DNA from: Triparma columacea | Taxonomy: Eukaryota > Sar > Bolidophyceae > Parmales > Triparmaceae | NCBI GenBank assembly: GCA_030267965.1 | Contig: BRYA01000068.1 | Coordinates: 1 to 62,400, forward strand | Direction of reading: 5' to 3' | DNA length: 62,400 bases | Shown here: positions 45,454-55,634 of the stretch, piece by piece | Position numbering within the stretch: the first letter of the stretch is position 1 | Layout: each line of letters opens with the position of its first letter | Program-made: the position numbers and the translations under genes | The notes under the pieces: generated by a model | Seen by the model: only the letters and a program-made list of their open reading frames with translations | Databases searched by the model: none | Told to the model about the DNA's origin: nothing

Positions 45454-48110
45454 TCAACTCTTTGAGCCCAATTCCATGGCCTTTGACGCAAGCCCCGCTT
45501 TGGCTGCGGCCTCGCTTGCCTTTCCAAACATTTCTTTACCCTTCTCCTCACTCCCCTTTTCTACGAACGCGTTCGCTATGATTTCATAAACTTCGTAGAC
45601 CTGCGACGAGAAGGAGGGAAGGATTTGCGTAAGTGGCTCGTTGTCGTCGCTGTGCTGCTTATATCTTTGGGGGTATGTTTGCCAATTCTCACCTCAATGC
45701 CCCCCTCATCCTCTTCTTCCCCTCCTCTTGCCTCCTCCTCTCCTTCTCCTGCGCCCTCTTCCTCTCCCCCCTCCATAGCGCCTTTGACGTATTTCTCTGG
45801 CAACCACTCTTCCTCATCATCCTCAGGATAATATACCTTTATACGTCCATCTCCACCCAGCTGCGATGAGCGAAGGTTAGAACGATGTGTTGGCAAAATG
45901 TTTCACTTTTTCTAACCCTGTCTAATACTCACCTCCCTGACCTCAGCGTCGTAGAAGCTCTCTCCCCCCCCGTACGCAGCCTTCACTTTGTCTCCGACTC
46001 CAAAGCCCCCTGCTGCAGCCCTCCCCCCCGAACCTTCGATTGCCTTCACGTACTTCGATGTCAGCACCTCCTCTTCCTGATCCTCGATATAAAAAACCTT
46101 GACATTGCCGTCCTCCCCAACCTCCCTCACTACTGCCTCGTACCAACTGTCGCCCCCTCCGTACGCCGCCGAGACTTTGTCCCCAACTTGAAGCTGAACT
46201 ACTTCTTCCCCCCCTCCCCCCCCCTCTCCCATGAGCGCGAGCAGCATCTCCCCGTATACGATCCTAGCCTCAGCCTCAGGTTTTGCATACTTCAAAAGTA
46301 GGGTAATCGCCGAAACCTTTGCCCCCAGGACTTCCTTCTCATCATGAACTGTGCCTCCCTCAGCCTTTGCAGCCCTCTTGAGTAGTTCAGCAGCCTGCTT
46401 GACCCCAAAGTCATCTCTGAGCCCGTTTGCATCCAATATGTCATCAACGTCTTCGCAGACGTCGTCTGTGCTCAGCGACATCATCGCCCTCGCGAGCGTG
46501 ACAAGAGCTTTGGGATCGTTGAACATGGCGCCCCTGCAAATGTGGAAGAACGCCGAGTCCAGGTCCACCACCTCCCCCTCCCCCTCGCTGAACCTCCCCG
46601 CGCCGTACAGCATCGCAATCTCCAGGTGCACACGCCCGAGCGTGGCCCTGGTGTCAGCATCGGGGTCGAAGACCGCGTGCGCCACCCCCCTCCTGTCCAG
46701 GTCGGCGGTGTCAATCTTCTTCATGTAAGAGAAGGGATCGATAGGGGGTTTCAGGGCATTCTCGATGACGTCGCGGGCGTAATCTTGCGCAGAGTTCCCT
46801 CTAACCCTCTGGTCCTCCAGCGTCTGTTCCTCCAGCAAGCACGTGATGGTGTCGTTCATCCTGCCGCTCCCCTTCCTTCCCATCACCGGGAAGGCCGTCT
46901 TCCTTCTTTTCCCCTTGCCCACTTTTTTGTCCCCCCCCACCTTGAGCCCCTTGGCGTCGTCCGTGGCCATCTTGCGGAGAAGTTTAAGCTGATCCGCCTG
47001 GAACGCGATCGACTTCTTCCGAGGTGACTCCCCTCCCGCCGTCGGTGGGGGTTCGGGTGAAGCGCGCCCGGCCTTTTTGTCCTGCTCCCTCCTTTCATTC
47101 CTGCTCAGCTCGAACCTCGGTATCCCCAAGGCAAACGCTAGGTCCGTGTGCTGGAAGCTGTGAAAGAACAGCGCAAACCCCCTGAGACCCAGGTCCGCCT
47201 CCCCGAATCTCAAGTCTAGGGAGTGAACTTGTGGGTCAGTGTAAAGGTCCCCCACCCCCTGAACGTCAACCACCATCCTCCTCCCCTTCGACGCGTAGAA
47301 GGAGTGCGCCGAGAACAGCTGCGGCGTCAAGCGCTTCATGTCCGTGTCCACGAAGCCACTGTTGGTGTTGTGCTTCACGTAGCCGGCGCCATACTCATCA
47401 CTTCCGTCAATGAAGCGCTCTACTGTCATCACGGGGGAGGAGGTACGGTCGAGAAACTCGATGGCGTAGGCGCGGATTATGTGAATCTTCTTGGGCGGGT
47501 CGGACTTGTTGAACTCTTCAGCCCAGTGCGCCGCTTCGTACTGCAGTTTAATATCCCCGAAGCACGCCTCCCTCCCTTCCGTGCTCGTGTTAATGGATCC
47601 GTCAGGGGTCTTATAGGTCTTTGCAACATAGTTGGGGGCCTGGTTCCAGTCTATCTTGTGGTAAGAGTGGTTCGTGGCGTCAGAGGGGAGCTGGGAGAGC
47701 TTCTTCATTCTATAACACTGCCTCATTGCACCCTCGTCAAATGGCTGGCTCTGAATACGAACTATACTTTCATCGTCCCTCCAGCTGTCAGTCGCGGGAT
47801 CGTACTGGTGTCTCTTGATCCTCTCCGCTGGGATGCTTGCAATGTCGTATTTAGCCCAGCAGTCCTCCTTCCCTACGACTTCTTTCGCAAGTTCTTTAAG
47901 CTTTGACGCTAACCTCTGCCTACCCTCTTCCGAGCCTGAGCGCGTCCTCCCTGACAGATGCTTTGAAGAGCCAAGATTCAGAATTGAGGGGCTTGCCGAA
48001 ACCGAGGGAATGGAGTTTAGCATTTGAGGGGAGGCAGGAGGGAGAGAGGAGGGGGCAGTTGGAGTGTCTGAGGGAGGAGGCAGAGGTGGTGCGTTTGTTT
48101 TATTATCCAT
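45454..48110 (-). CDS. eEF2K-like alpha-kinase with Sel1-like and Tudor-like modules
   Basis: Three exons: 48110-45933, 45860-45693, 45600-45454; 830 residues. Elongation-factor-2 kinase phosphorylates eEF2 to slow translation. Seen: ERIKRHQYDPATDSW, FDEGAMRQCYRMKKL, NYVAKTY (ATP Lys), EFLDR and MTVERFIDG, DVQGVGDLYTDPQVHS, and DLGLRGFALFFHSFQHTD with the zinc/Gly-rich end. A basic linker and Sel1-like helices (HLEIAMLYGAGRFSEG, FFHICRGAMFNDPKALV) follow as in eEF2K. Unusually, the C-terminus carries two to three Tudor/Agenet-like units (VGDKVSAAYGGGDSWYEAVV, then VGDKVKAAYGGGESFYDAEV plus KVYYPEDDEEEWLPEKYVKG) and a short helical end. Confidence 0.88.
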
Positions 48111-48405
48111 TTTGATGTCTGATGGGAATTAGGATCTGCGATAAATTCCAAAGATTTCTGAGCTTTCGGCAGTTCTGCACGAGCCAACACGAGCACGAAT
48201 TCTTGCCAAAATCATCGCACCCAAGGCCAAACGATCCATCACCTCTCCCAACGCTACCGCTTAGGTTCACCCTTCTTCTCCTCGGAACTCCCGTTCTTTC
48301 GTTCCGCGAAGCACAAGTGAAGTAAAAGACATCCAGTTATATAACGGCAAATTCATTTAAACGGTGCCTCTCAAAATATCAAACTAATCTGCACCTGTAC
48401 TTCCA

Positions 48406-49993
48406 TCAATCCTCGTCCCCCCCTGCCTTGCCTCTCTCTTCTTCAGTGTCAGTATCGGTGTCCTCCTTAGTGTCTCCTTCGTCCTCAACAGTCTCGAAGC
48501 TGAACTGACTGTCGTCAATGCGGTGCAGGTAGACCTCCACCTTGAAGCCCGCGTCGAATGTCCTGCAGTGCTTGTCCTTGCAGGCCTTGTCTACGACGAG
48601 CTTGTCAAACACAAGGAAGTTCCTAAAGTTAGGGAGAGGCGAGAGGAGGTTTGCAAGGGCGGGGGGGGGGCTTAGAATTTACGCACTGAACCGGCACGCA
48701 AATATTTCGCTTCTCAAGCCGCTCTTACCTCTCCACGAATGCAGTGTGGAACCACAGGTGGCACATCTTATCGTCCTTGGAGTATTGATCGTGGTCGAAG
48801 AAGACGATCTGGAAGGGAAATGAATAACAAGGGCGATAGCGCGAGGCGATAGAGTAAGGCGATAGTTAGTAAGATTTATGTTGGAATGAGCATTCTCTCC
48901 TCTCATCTTTCTCACCTTGACGTCGCCCTTCACCTTCACATTCATGTTCTTGCAGTCAATGTCCACAAACTTCTCCTGGGGGTAGCACTTCTTAACCTTC
49001 TCGATCTGCGGCGATACAAGTTCACGGAGGGTGCGCGCATGGGAGCGTTAATGCTTCATTTCGCTCGTCACTTTCTCATGAACTATTTTCAATTTCTCGT
49101 CGAATTTCTCACCTCCTTCTTATAGTTGAAGACCCTCCTCTCCTTCCATGTGCAGTCCCCGGTCTTCTGGAGCAATCTAACGTGAAAGTATGGGTCGCAC
49201 CCCCCCCCGGTAATGCTAGGGTCAAAGTTGGGTACGGTGACGAGTCTAATATGTGTGATCTGGTACGTAGCCGTGGTGACATCTGGCCTGCGTAGCAGCT
49301 GCTCGTAGTAGAAGCAGTAGCGGGCCTGGGAGGGGATGGTTACACCCTTCTTGTTGCTCGTGCGCTTCTCACCGAAGAGGGCGAGGGCGTCCTCGGCGGT
49401 CTTGCAGATTCCGAGGTGGGTCAGGAGGCAGGATATCATCATGCCCGTCCTTTAGCGAAGGGNNNNNNNNNNNNNNNNNNNNNNNNNNNNNNNNNNNNNN
49501 NNNNNNNNNNNNNNNAGATGGAAGTCGCGACCGCAACACAGCATATTCGCCCCCTCCCCTCCCCCCTCCCTCAGGACGGGGGCCCGGTTCACCCACTCGA
49601 CACCCCTTACCTCCCCTTCCCTGCCTTGCAGTGGATGGCCACGACGTGGTCGTCACCCTTGGATAGGAACCTCTCAACGCTCGAGCAGAACCTCCCGATC
49701 ATATCTAGAGCCGAGGGGTTGTGATCGTCGAACGGGAACCTCTCACACTCATTGAACTCAGAGGGCTCGTAGGAGCGCTCCGAGCAGAGGTTGTAAATCT
49801 TGTGGTTAGGGTGACGGGTGTTGAAGAAACGCTGGACCTCGGGCATGGGATTGCGGTAGAGGGCCTCCTGACCGACGGAAGGGAAGCCCATGGCGATTAT
49901 ATTGGGCGTAATGTAGGATAAATCTAGGTCGAAGCCATCCTCTGTGAAACGCTTCTTCTTCTTAGACACCACACCACGGATTAGGGAGGCCAT
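48406..49993 (-). CDS. PTEN: PTEN phosphoinositide 3-phosphatase
   Basis: Five exons: 49993-49611, 49449-49113, 49005-48916, 48808-48729, 48622-48406; 368 residues. PTEN removes the 3-phosphate of PIP3 at membranes. Start MASLIRGVVSKKKKRFTEDG matches the PTEN N-terminus, including the basic PIP2-binding patch. Also seen: DLDLSYITPNIIAMGFPS, KIYNLCSERSY, FDDHNPSALDMI, and the P-loop HCKAGKG|RTG assembled across the first intron, with both Lys residues of the PTEN type. The C2 domain follows (FDPSITGGGCDPYFHVRL, VKVKGDVK, MCHLWFHTAFVE) and an acidic tail. The first intron holds an assembly gap but the spliced frame is intact. Confidence 0.95.
49463..49515. other. Assembly gap (53 N)
   Basis: A run of N inside the first PTEN intron, 13 bp from the acceptor side. 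No coding sequence is lost in the model. Confidence 0.95.
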
Positions 49994-50322
49994 GGTGGTA
50001 GGGGAAGGGAAGGAAGGAGAGGGAGGATTGAGGGGCAAGGAAGAGGCGAGGCGGGATAGTGGGAGGCAGGAAGATGGGCTGGCAGTTATCTTGTGAGACA
50101 AGACAGATCCCTGCATTTCGGAACTGGGGTCAGATTTAAGAGGGTCCAATGAACAGGAGGGTGGAGGAGGGAGGGTGGTGGGTGTGCAACGACGAGCTCG
50201 TGAAGAGAGTTAGGTGGAGGGACGTCAAAGAGGACGCTACGAGAACGGGTACATGGCGTTCTGAAGGTAAGAAAATAGATAAAAATGGGACAACCTACGT
50301 GTCTAACAAACAAACTGCACAT
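49994..50322. other. Spacer upstream of PTEN
   Basis: The PTEN frame is open upstream of its ATG to about 50149, but that part is not conserved in composition and homology favours the 49993 start. The remainder is the 3' end of the transporter gene. No other element seen. Confidence 0.45.
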
Positions 50323-51655
50323 TTACAAACCGCTGTATATAGCCTCCTCGGTGTCCGTCGTAACATCACCAATATTGGTATCGTCCGTGTCCAAACCCCC
50401 CTTCCTGGTCGTCCACTTCTCCCCTTCCCCCCCCTTCCCCCCCCCCTTCTCGTCCACCGCGACAACCGCCAAATTATCGTCCCCCCTCCTCCATCTCCAG
50501 TAAAGGAACGTGAACCCCGGTGTCGCGAATGCCTGGTTGAACAGCGTGTAAACCATCATCCCCGTCATCATCTCGTCCCTCATCTCCCCCTGCTCGAACC
50601 CTAGCATAATAACCGCCAACGCGACTGCGATGTTCTGCTCGCCGCACTCGATACTAACAGTCATGGACACCTGGTCGTTATGCCACAGCATCTTCGCCAT
50701 CACCAGGCTCCACAGGAACTTCCCCGGCGCCAGTATCGTCCCCACCGCCCATGTCCGCCACTCAATCCCCTCCCACAGGTGCATCGTCTGCACGCAGACC
50801 GCCCCGATCCCCATAACTAGCAGCCCCACCCCGACTTTGATGCAGACGCCCTCCAACCTTCTGCCGAGCGAGTCGTCCAAGTGCCTGACCAGGCACCCCG
50901 CCCCGCTCCCCACAACCAGCACGCTGACCGACCCGACTATGGCTGCCCAAGGGGAGCCTGCCCCCCCCTCCACCCCGGCCTCTTCCTCCCCCCCCCCCCC
51001 GTATCCAGCGACCAGGTCCTCGCAGTACAGCTTGTAGCAAAGCGGGATGGCAACTGCGCTCACTAATGTGCTCACCAACGTGCAGAAGACGCCGAGCTCG
51101 ATGTCGCCTTGGAAGATCACCTCGGCGAGGTTTGAACCGTTTCCGCCGGGGGTGGAGGAACAGAGGATTAGGCCGACGGAGACGGCGGGGGGGACGGAGA
51201 ATAGAGAACAGAGACGAGATACTAGGAAGGGCTGGATTACAAACTGGGGCGAGGATTTAGGGAGGGAGGGAGGGAGGGAGGAGGGAGGGAGGGAGGGAGG
51301 GAGGGAGGGAGGGAGGGAGGGAGGGAGGGAGAAAGTTAGTACGTTAGCACGATAAATTGTAACGTACGACGATGCGTCGGGCGCCCTCCTTCGCTCATTG
51401 ACGGCCGCTTCCCCCTTGGGCCTTCTGCTCCCAACGGCGTAAACTTTGGCTCACCTGCGATAATATGCAGATAAAAGGCGCTGTCCTGTGTCCGCTCAGG
51501 TTCCTAAACCGGGACACGGTAGTCGCACACCCACACGCAAAGGATATGAAGAGGTTGATAGCTAGGACCACCACTCGCTCGAGCCAGGGAGGGGGGAAGG
51601 AGGAGGAGATGGTGAGGGAACGGGAGAGGGAAACGGCGGATACGAGGAAGTCCAT
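50323..51655 (-). CDS. SLC10/BASS-type sodium:organic anion transporter
   Basis: Two exons: 51655-51455 and 51243-50323; 373 residues with about eight to ten membrane helices. Bile-acid:sodium symporter family members carry bile acids in animals and pyruvate or other organic acids in plastids. Family marks: LINLFISFACGCAT-like first helices, FVIQPFLVSRLCSL at the exon join, CSSTPGGNGSNLAEVI (the Pro-Gly-Gly-x-x-Ser-Asn sodium-site signature), FQGDIELGVFCTLVSTLVSA and CGEQNIAVALAVIMLG (second crossover). A Gly/Glu-rich insert (about 50975-51000) extends one loop. The substrate and membrane cannot be told; no clear plastid leader is seen. Confidence 0.82.
51261..51332. repeat. GGGA microsatellite in transporter intron
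   Basis: About seventeen copies of GGGA (CCCT on the coding strand), with one break, lie next to the acceptor of the transporter intron and lengthen its pyrimidine tract. Confidence 0.95.
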
Positions 51656-51925
51656 GTTAAGGGGGGAAGAGGGGGGGGAGCGATAACTAAGGGCGGAGAA
51701 GGAGGGGCCACAGAAAAGTGAAAAATGGCTCGCCCTAAACCCTTCGTTTGTTTCCCGGAATTTAATTTCGGAGGCATTTTATCTTCATTCCCAACAAACC
51801 ACATGTACACGATAGAAATCATTAGAAATACCTCAAACACCCGTTCCGTACATTGAACTTACCGTATTTCCCCCAATATTCCGTAAAAATTAACAAAGGG
51901 AAAGATCTTAGTCTTTGCCCTAAGA

Positions 51926-53239
51926 ATGATGCGCTGGTTGCTCCTGCCCGTAGCCTTCGTGTGTCTCGAGTGGTCTCTGCTGCTGTCGCCATCTATTGTG
52001 CTCGACTCGACGCCGGTAATTTGGACAACATCAGCAACCAACGCATCGCTCTCCTTGAAGCTGCCTCACACCCGAGTGCAAGCCTTTGAGCTCGGCTGGC
52101 ACGCGGCTCAGTACGCCGCGTGCTTGAGGACCACACCCAACGATGGCTGCGTAGCCCACGTCGATGCTGCGAACGCGGCCGTCGGGCCCGCATCCCGCAT
52201 GACTGCGGAGCAGCTCACGCAGGTGAACCTGCAAGCTGAGCTGCAGCTGGAGGATGAGGAGCGCTCGATTGGGCAGCGCGTTCTCGGCTTCTTCTCATTC
52301 GTGAACATAATCTGGGTCATCTCCATCTTCGGCGGCCTCCTGACCGTTGGGCCCTTTCTTCTCTATGTCTTTGGCGAGCAGATTGTAAAAGTCCTCAAGG
52401 CACTCTACACGGACCTCCTCGTGCCCATGCACAAGCTCGGCGTGTTCGAGCTGTGTGCCTACGCATTCACCTTCTTGCTCTCGGCTCAGTCGTGCCGATA
52501 CCCGGTGCAACACGCCTCTGCCGCCCAGCTCGTCGGGCTCACTGGTGCCCTGGGTGTTCTGCCGTGCTGGGCCTACTCGACGTCGCTGTGGGCGGGGCCG
52601 TCCAAGGGCAACGAGGAAAAGTTCATGTCGCTAACGGGCGCGCTAGTCGCGCTCAGCTTGGCCCCGCTCTCACTTCTGCACAGCTCGAGCCTCATGGGCT
52701 TCTTCACCGTTGCCGCCGTCTACGTCGCGTGCGGCTTTGCGATGGGCCCTTGCTTCGGCGGCTTCTACGTTGGCTTCCGCTCCTTTGACGCGGTCACGCG
52801 CTGCCTGCTCGTGAGCGCGTGCTTCGTCGTCACCTTCGCCACACTGTCAATTATCGACGTAGCCGGTCCTTTCCTCGCACCGTTCGCTCTCGGCGCTAGG
52901 GTCCTCGGCAATGTTGGCTACTTTCTGGCGCTCCTCCTCTACTCGTCAAAATGGCGCGGCCGCCGTCGCGCCATTTTGGGCTACGGCGCATCTAACGGCC
53001 TGATGCTGGTCTCCCTTGTTAGCGCGATGTTCGTGGGAAGCGTCTTCTCCTTGCCATCTTACACCAACACCGCCTTGACCTTCTTCGTTCTGTGGATAAT
53101 GGAGAAGCAGCTAGAGGCCAAGTGGGGCTCCGCTGGCATCGCCGTGAAATTTGCTAACTTCATAGCACTATACGGAATCGCACACCACCTCAACACGCAC
53201 CCGGAGGTCATCACGTCGATTTTCGATCCATCTGAATGA
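51926..53239 (+). CDS. Intronless polytopic membrane protein
   Basis: Single open frame of 437 residues with a leader-like start (MMRWLLLPVAFVCLEWSLLL), a soluble segment of about 100 residues with four Cys (AACLRTTPNDGCVAH among them), then some nine to ten hydrophobic helices. Mid-region signatures include LLTVGPFLLYVFGEQIVKVL, CGFAMGPCFGGFYVGF and LWIMEKQLEAKWGS. The codon use is markedly GC-rich at third positions, unlike the AT-rich flanks, and there is no intron, whereas most long neighbours have at least one. I do not recognise the family. A retroposed or laterally acquired gene is possible. Confidence 0.75.
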   Translation: MMRWLLLPVAFVCLEWSLLLSPSIVLDSTPVIWTTSATNASLSLKLPHTRVQAFELGWHAAQYAACLRTTPNDGCVAHVDAANAAVGPASRMTAEQLTQVNLQAELQLEDEERSIGQRVLGFFSFVNIIWVISIFGGLLTVGPFLLYVFGEQIVKVLKALYTDLLVPMHKLGVFELCAYAFTFLLSAQSCRYPVQHASAAQLVGLTGALGVLPCWAYSTSLWAGPSKGNEEKFMSLTGALVALSLAPLSLLHSSSLMGFFTVAAVYVACGFAMGPCFGGFYVGFRSFDAVTRCLLVSACFVVTFATLSIIDVAGPFLAPFALGARVLGNVGYFLALLLYSSKWRGRRRAILGYGASNGLMLVSLVSAMFVGSVFSLPSYTNTALTFFVLWIMEKQLEAKWGSAGIAVKFANFIALYGIAHHLNTHPEVITSIFDPSE

Positions 53240-53315
53240 ACGCGGGAAATGAAATAATATAGGAATAGTTTGTTGTGCGTTTTTATATTTCTTATAAAAA
53301 GCAATATTTTTTAAA

Positions 53316-54101
53316 CTAGCCGTACCGTGTTTCCTCCATCCATTCAAGTTCCCCAGTGTCCTCATTAAAAAACGGTGCATACGCGCTCGTCGTCATGGCT
53401 AGCCACATCCCCCACTCCTCCACGAACTTCTTCGAAGCCCCAAGATCCTCTGCGCCACACATTAACTGCCCGACCCATGTGTCACGCTGCTTCGTTGTGA
53501 AACGGCGGTTAGCCTTACGGTGGCCTTGCGGGAGATCAACTTGCTGTGATCTCGGTCGCATGGGGCACATTTTAGCCTGATTATGTGTCCCCATAACAGC
53601 GAACGCTCCGCTAAACCCCCTTCCCAGTTGTCTGTAGAAGTTTGTATGTAGCGCTTCGTCAAGTAAAGTAGCGGCGACGCGTTTACCGTGTTCGAGCGCG
53701 GACACGGAGGTGTCAGCGTGCCTACTGTCGAACAGTACGTTCATCCGTGGGTTTGAAAACATGAAACAGTAATGTAAACCAAACATTAAGAAGAAACCAT
53801 CCACGCCACCGAGCTCACGCACGATGGTATCCATGGTCGGGAAGCCGGGTCCTAATTTACCCGTTGAACCGCTGTCCTTGGGAGCCTTGGAACGCCGAGC
53901 CATTGCCCACTGGCCGAGAGAGAGAGTTCGGTCACCTGAAGGCGTGGAGACGGGACCTTCTTGAGGTGAGTTCTGGAAAGGTGGAGGATAGGACGAACGA
54001 GCCTTCGAGGAGAGCGCTGTGAAGAGGGCGAGACGATCGCCAGTGAGACCAGGAGGTATTCCCATCGAATCCATTATGTTTACGCCTGATTTCGATGCCA
54101 T
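53316..54101 (-). CDS. Globin-fold (truncated-haemoglobin-like) protein
   Basis: Single exon, 261 residues. The first 90 are Ser/Pro-rich and unstructured. From about residue 91 the pattern MDTIVRELGGVDGFFLMFGL, then FSNPRMNVLFD, SALEHGKRVAATLLDEAL, TTKQRDTWVGQLMCGAEDLG and VEEWGMWLAMTTSAYAPFFN follows the helix spacing of bacterial-type group 2 globins (a family I recall as having divergent protist homologues). Which His ligates haem is not certain; the HGKR histidine is a candidate for the proximal position. Function unknown; oxygen or NO chemistry is inference. Confidence 0.6.
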   Translation of the reverse strand: MASKSGVNIMDSMGIPPGLTGDRLALFTALSSKARSSYPPPFQNSPQEGPVSTPSGDRTLSLGQWAMARRSKAPKDSGSTGKLGPGFPTMDTIVRELGGVDGFFLMFGLHYCFMFSNPRMNVLFDSRHADTSVSALEHGKRVAATLLDEALHTNFYRQLGRGFSGAFAVMGTHNQAKMCPMRPRSQQVDLPQGHRKANRRFTTKQRDTWVGQLMCGAEDLGASKKFVEEWGMWLAMTTSAYAPFFNEDTGELEWMEETRYG

Positions 54102-54503
54102 GTCTCAAGATCCGCAAGGGCTGTTCTGGGTTTGGTTGTTAGAATGCTTTTGTTACTAGAGTTATACACTTTTCCCTCTAGGTAAAATAAAGGGTGGTTG
54201 TTAGCATAGCATATTTTAAAAGCAGTTGGAATATTTCTTGGATTCCCTCAATTTTTCCCCTCCAAGGGTCCAGAGGCCCTAGATTTAGATTTACAAAGCG
54301 AATAACCTCTTCACTCCACAAGGTATGTAATATCAAGAGAATATACATAGCACTTGCGGCGGGGGTGTTATGTGTTGGTTCTGAAAATGATGTTCTACGC
54401 GACGAGATATATAACTATAACGACAAGTGTCTGAAAATGAAATAATAAGTTGTTGTGCGTATTTATTTGTTTGTTTCTCTGTTTCCTCTCAATTGTACTT
54501 ATC
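54102..54503. other. Intergenic region with copied 3' sequence motif
   Basis: At about 54434-54465 the words AAATGAAATAAT and TTGTTGTGCG recur in the order and spacing seen just after the membrane-protein stop at about 53249-53283. An 83-codon plus-strand frame (54194-54445) ends inside this copy but has no protein-like features. Otherwise nothing is visible. Confidence 0.5.
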
Positions 54504-55366
54504 TTAAAACTTCCCTCCGAACCCATCCCCTCCCTTCCTATTTTTAAGTATCCCCTTTTTCTTCTCCTTCCTATCCTTTTTTTCCCTTTCAATCCTCCTC
54601 TTCTCCTTAACCTGTCTCTCTGCTCTTTCGTACATCTCATCAACCTTACGGTCAACATCTTCCGGAGTCATGTTATTATCTCCCCCCCCCATTATCGGAG
54701 CGTCAGTTAAACGGTGTATTATCCTGATAGCTTGATGAGGTGATTTCGGTCCTTCAACGTTACCATCAGAGTACGTTGTCACAGTGAAAGCGTCGGATAC
54801 ACCGAGACTATCGAGAGGTACAGCAACGTTGATTTTAAACCAATCATCAAGTTCCACCCCAAGGTCAAGTTCAGGGAGAACCATTAGACAACCTGTATCT
54901 GAAACACCGGCATTGTGCAGCAAGGATATCTCCTCGAAACATACGGCGGAGAGGGAGGATGATGTGGGGGAGGGGATCTCTTGGAAACGGGTTATTGCCA
55001 TTAGGGAACGACCGGCGGAAATGAAATCTGACTCTCCGACTGGTTCGTTTGATGACTGAGGTGAAGAGGGGGAGAGATTGGGGGAGAAATTAGTGGGGGG
55101 TTTGTTGGGGTAATGTTAACAATACGAACTATTTCAAAAGAAAGATATCATAGCAACCGAACAATACTCACCCCGGGTGTTAAGAGCGTCTCCTGTAGAA
55201 ATGTTAAGAACGCATTGAGGTTTGCTGATGAAGAGGATGGCTTTCCAGTTGGTGTATAGGTAGATGGGAGAAATTGAGGTGCTGTAGGGAACTGGAGAGA
55301 CTTCGATGTCGGGATACATACTGCAAAGAAGGCGTACAGGGTTAATAGGGACCTTATGGAGGACAT
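54504..55366 (-). CDS. Small secreted or plastid-targeted protein, unknown family
   Basis: Two exons: 55366-55172 and 55055-54504; 248 residues. It starts with a signal-peptide-like segment (MSSIRSLLTLYAFFAVCIPT). A conserved-looking beta-rich core follows (LMVLPELDLGVELDDWFKIN, FTVTTYSDGNVEGPKSPHQA, IRIIHRLTDAPIMGGGDNNM), then a long Lys/Glu/Arg-rich helix and a Gly-rich end. The phase-0 join across the intron is clean (CTTCACCTCAG acceptor). I do not recognise the family. The leader would suit export or, in an ochrophyte, plastid import. Confidence 0.65.
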
Positions 55367-55634
55367 TGAAATAATGAGGTGTTCGAGAGGAGGTTAGAAA
55401 TGTTAAGAAGTTGGGCGAATTTCGACTGTATGAATGCAATTATTAGTACACCTTGGGTAGGCCAAGGACACCGATATGTTATTACGGGAAATAGTTTGGA
55501 GTGTTGTGGATAAGGGAAGAAAATGAAATTAGAATGATCCTCCAAAATAATCCTTCTTTCTTCAATCCAATCACAACACAAAACAGTCAACACTTCACAA
55601 GAAGGAAACGTTCGTTACCCCTTTAACAACCGCC

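Noticed and set aside
49994..50149. N-terminal extension of PTEN to 50149
   Set aside because: The conserved PTEN N-terminus begins exactly at the ATG at 49993; the upstream part is low-complexity and unlike PTEN.
51261..51332. GGGA array considered as a possible CRISPR or satellite element
   Set aside because: It is a simple tetranucleotide microsatellite inside an intron, without spacers.
54194..54445. Plus-strand 83-codon frame in the 54.1-54.5 kb spacer
   Set aside because: No domain, ends inside a repeated AT-rich 3' motif, and no start context; treated as chance.
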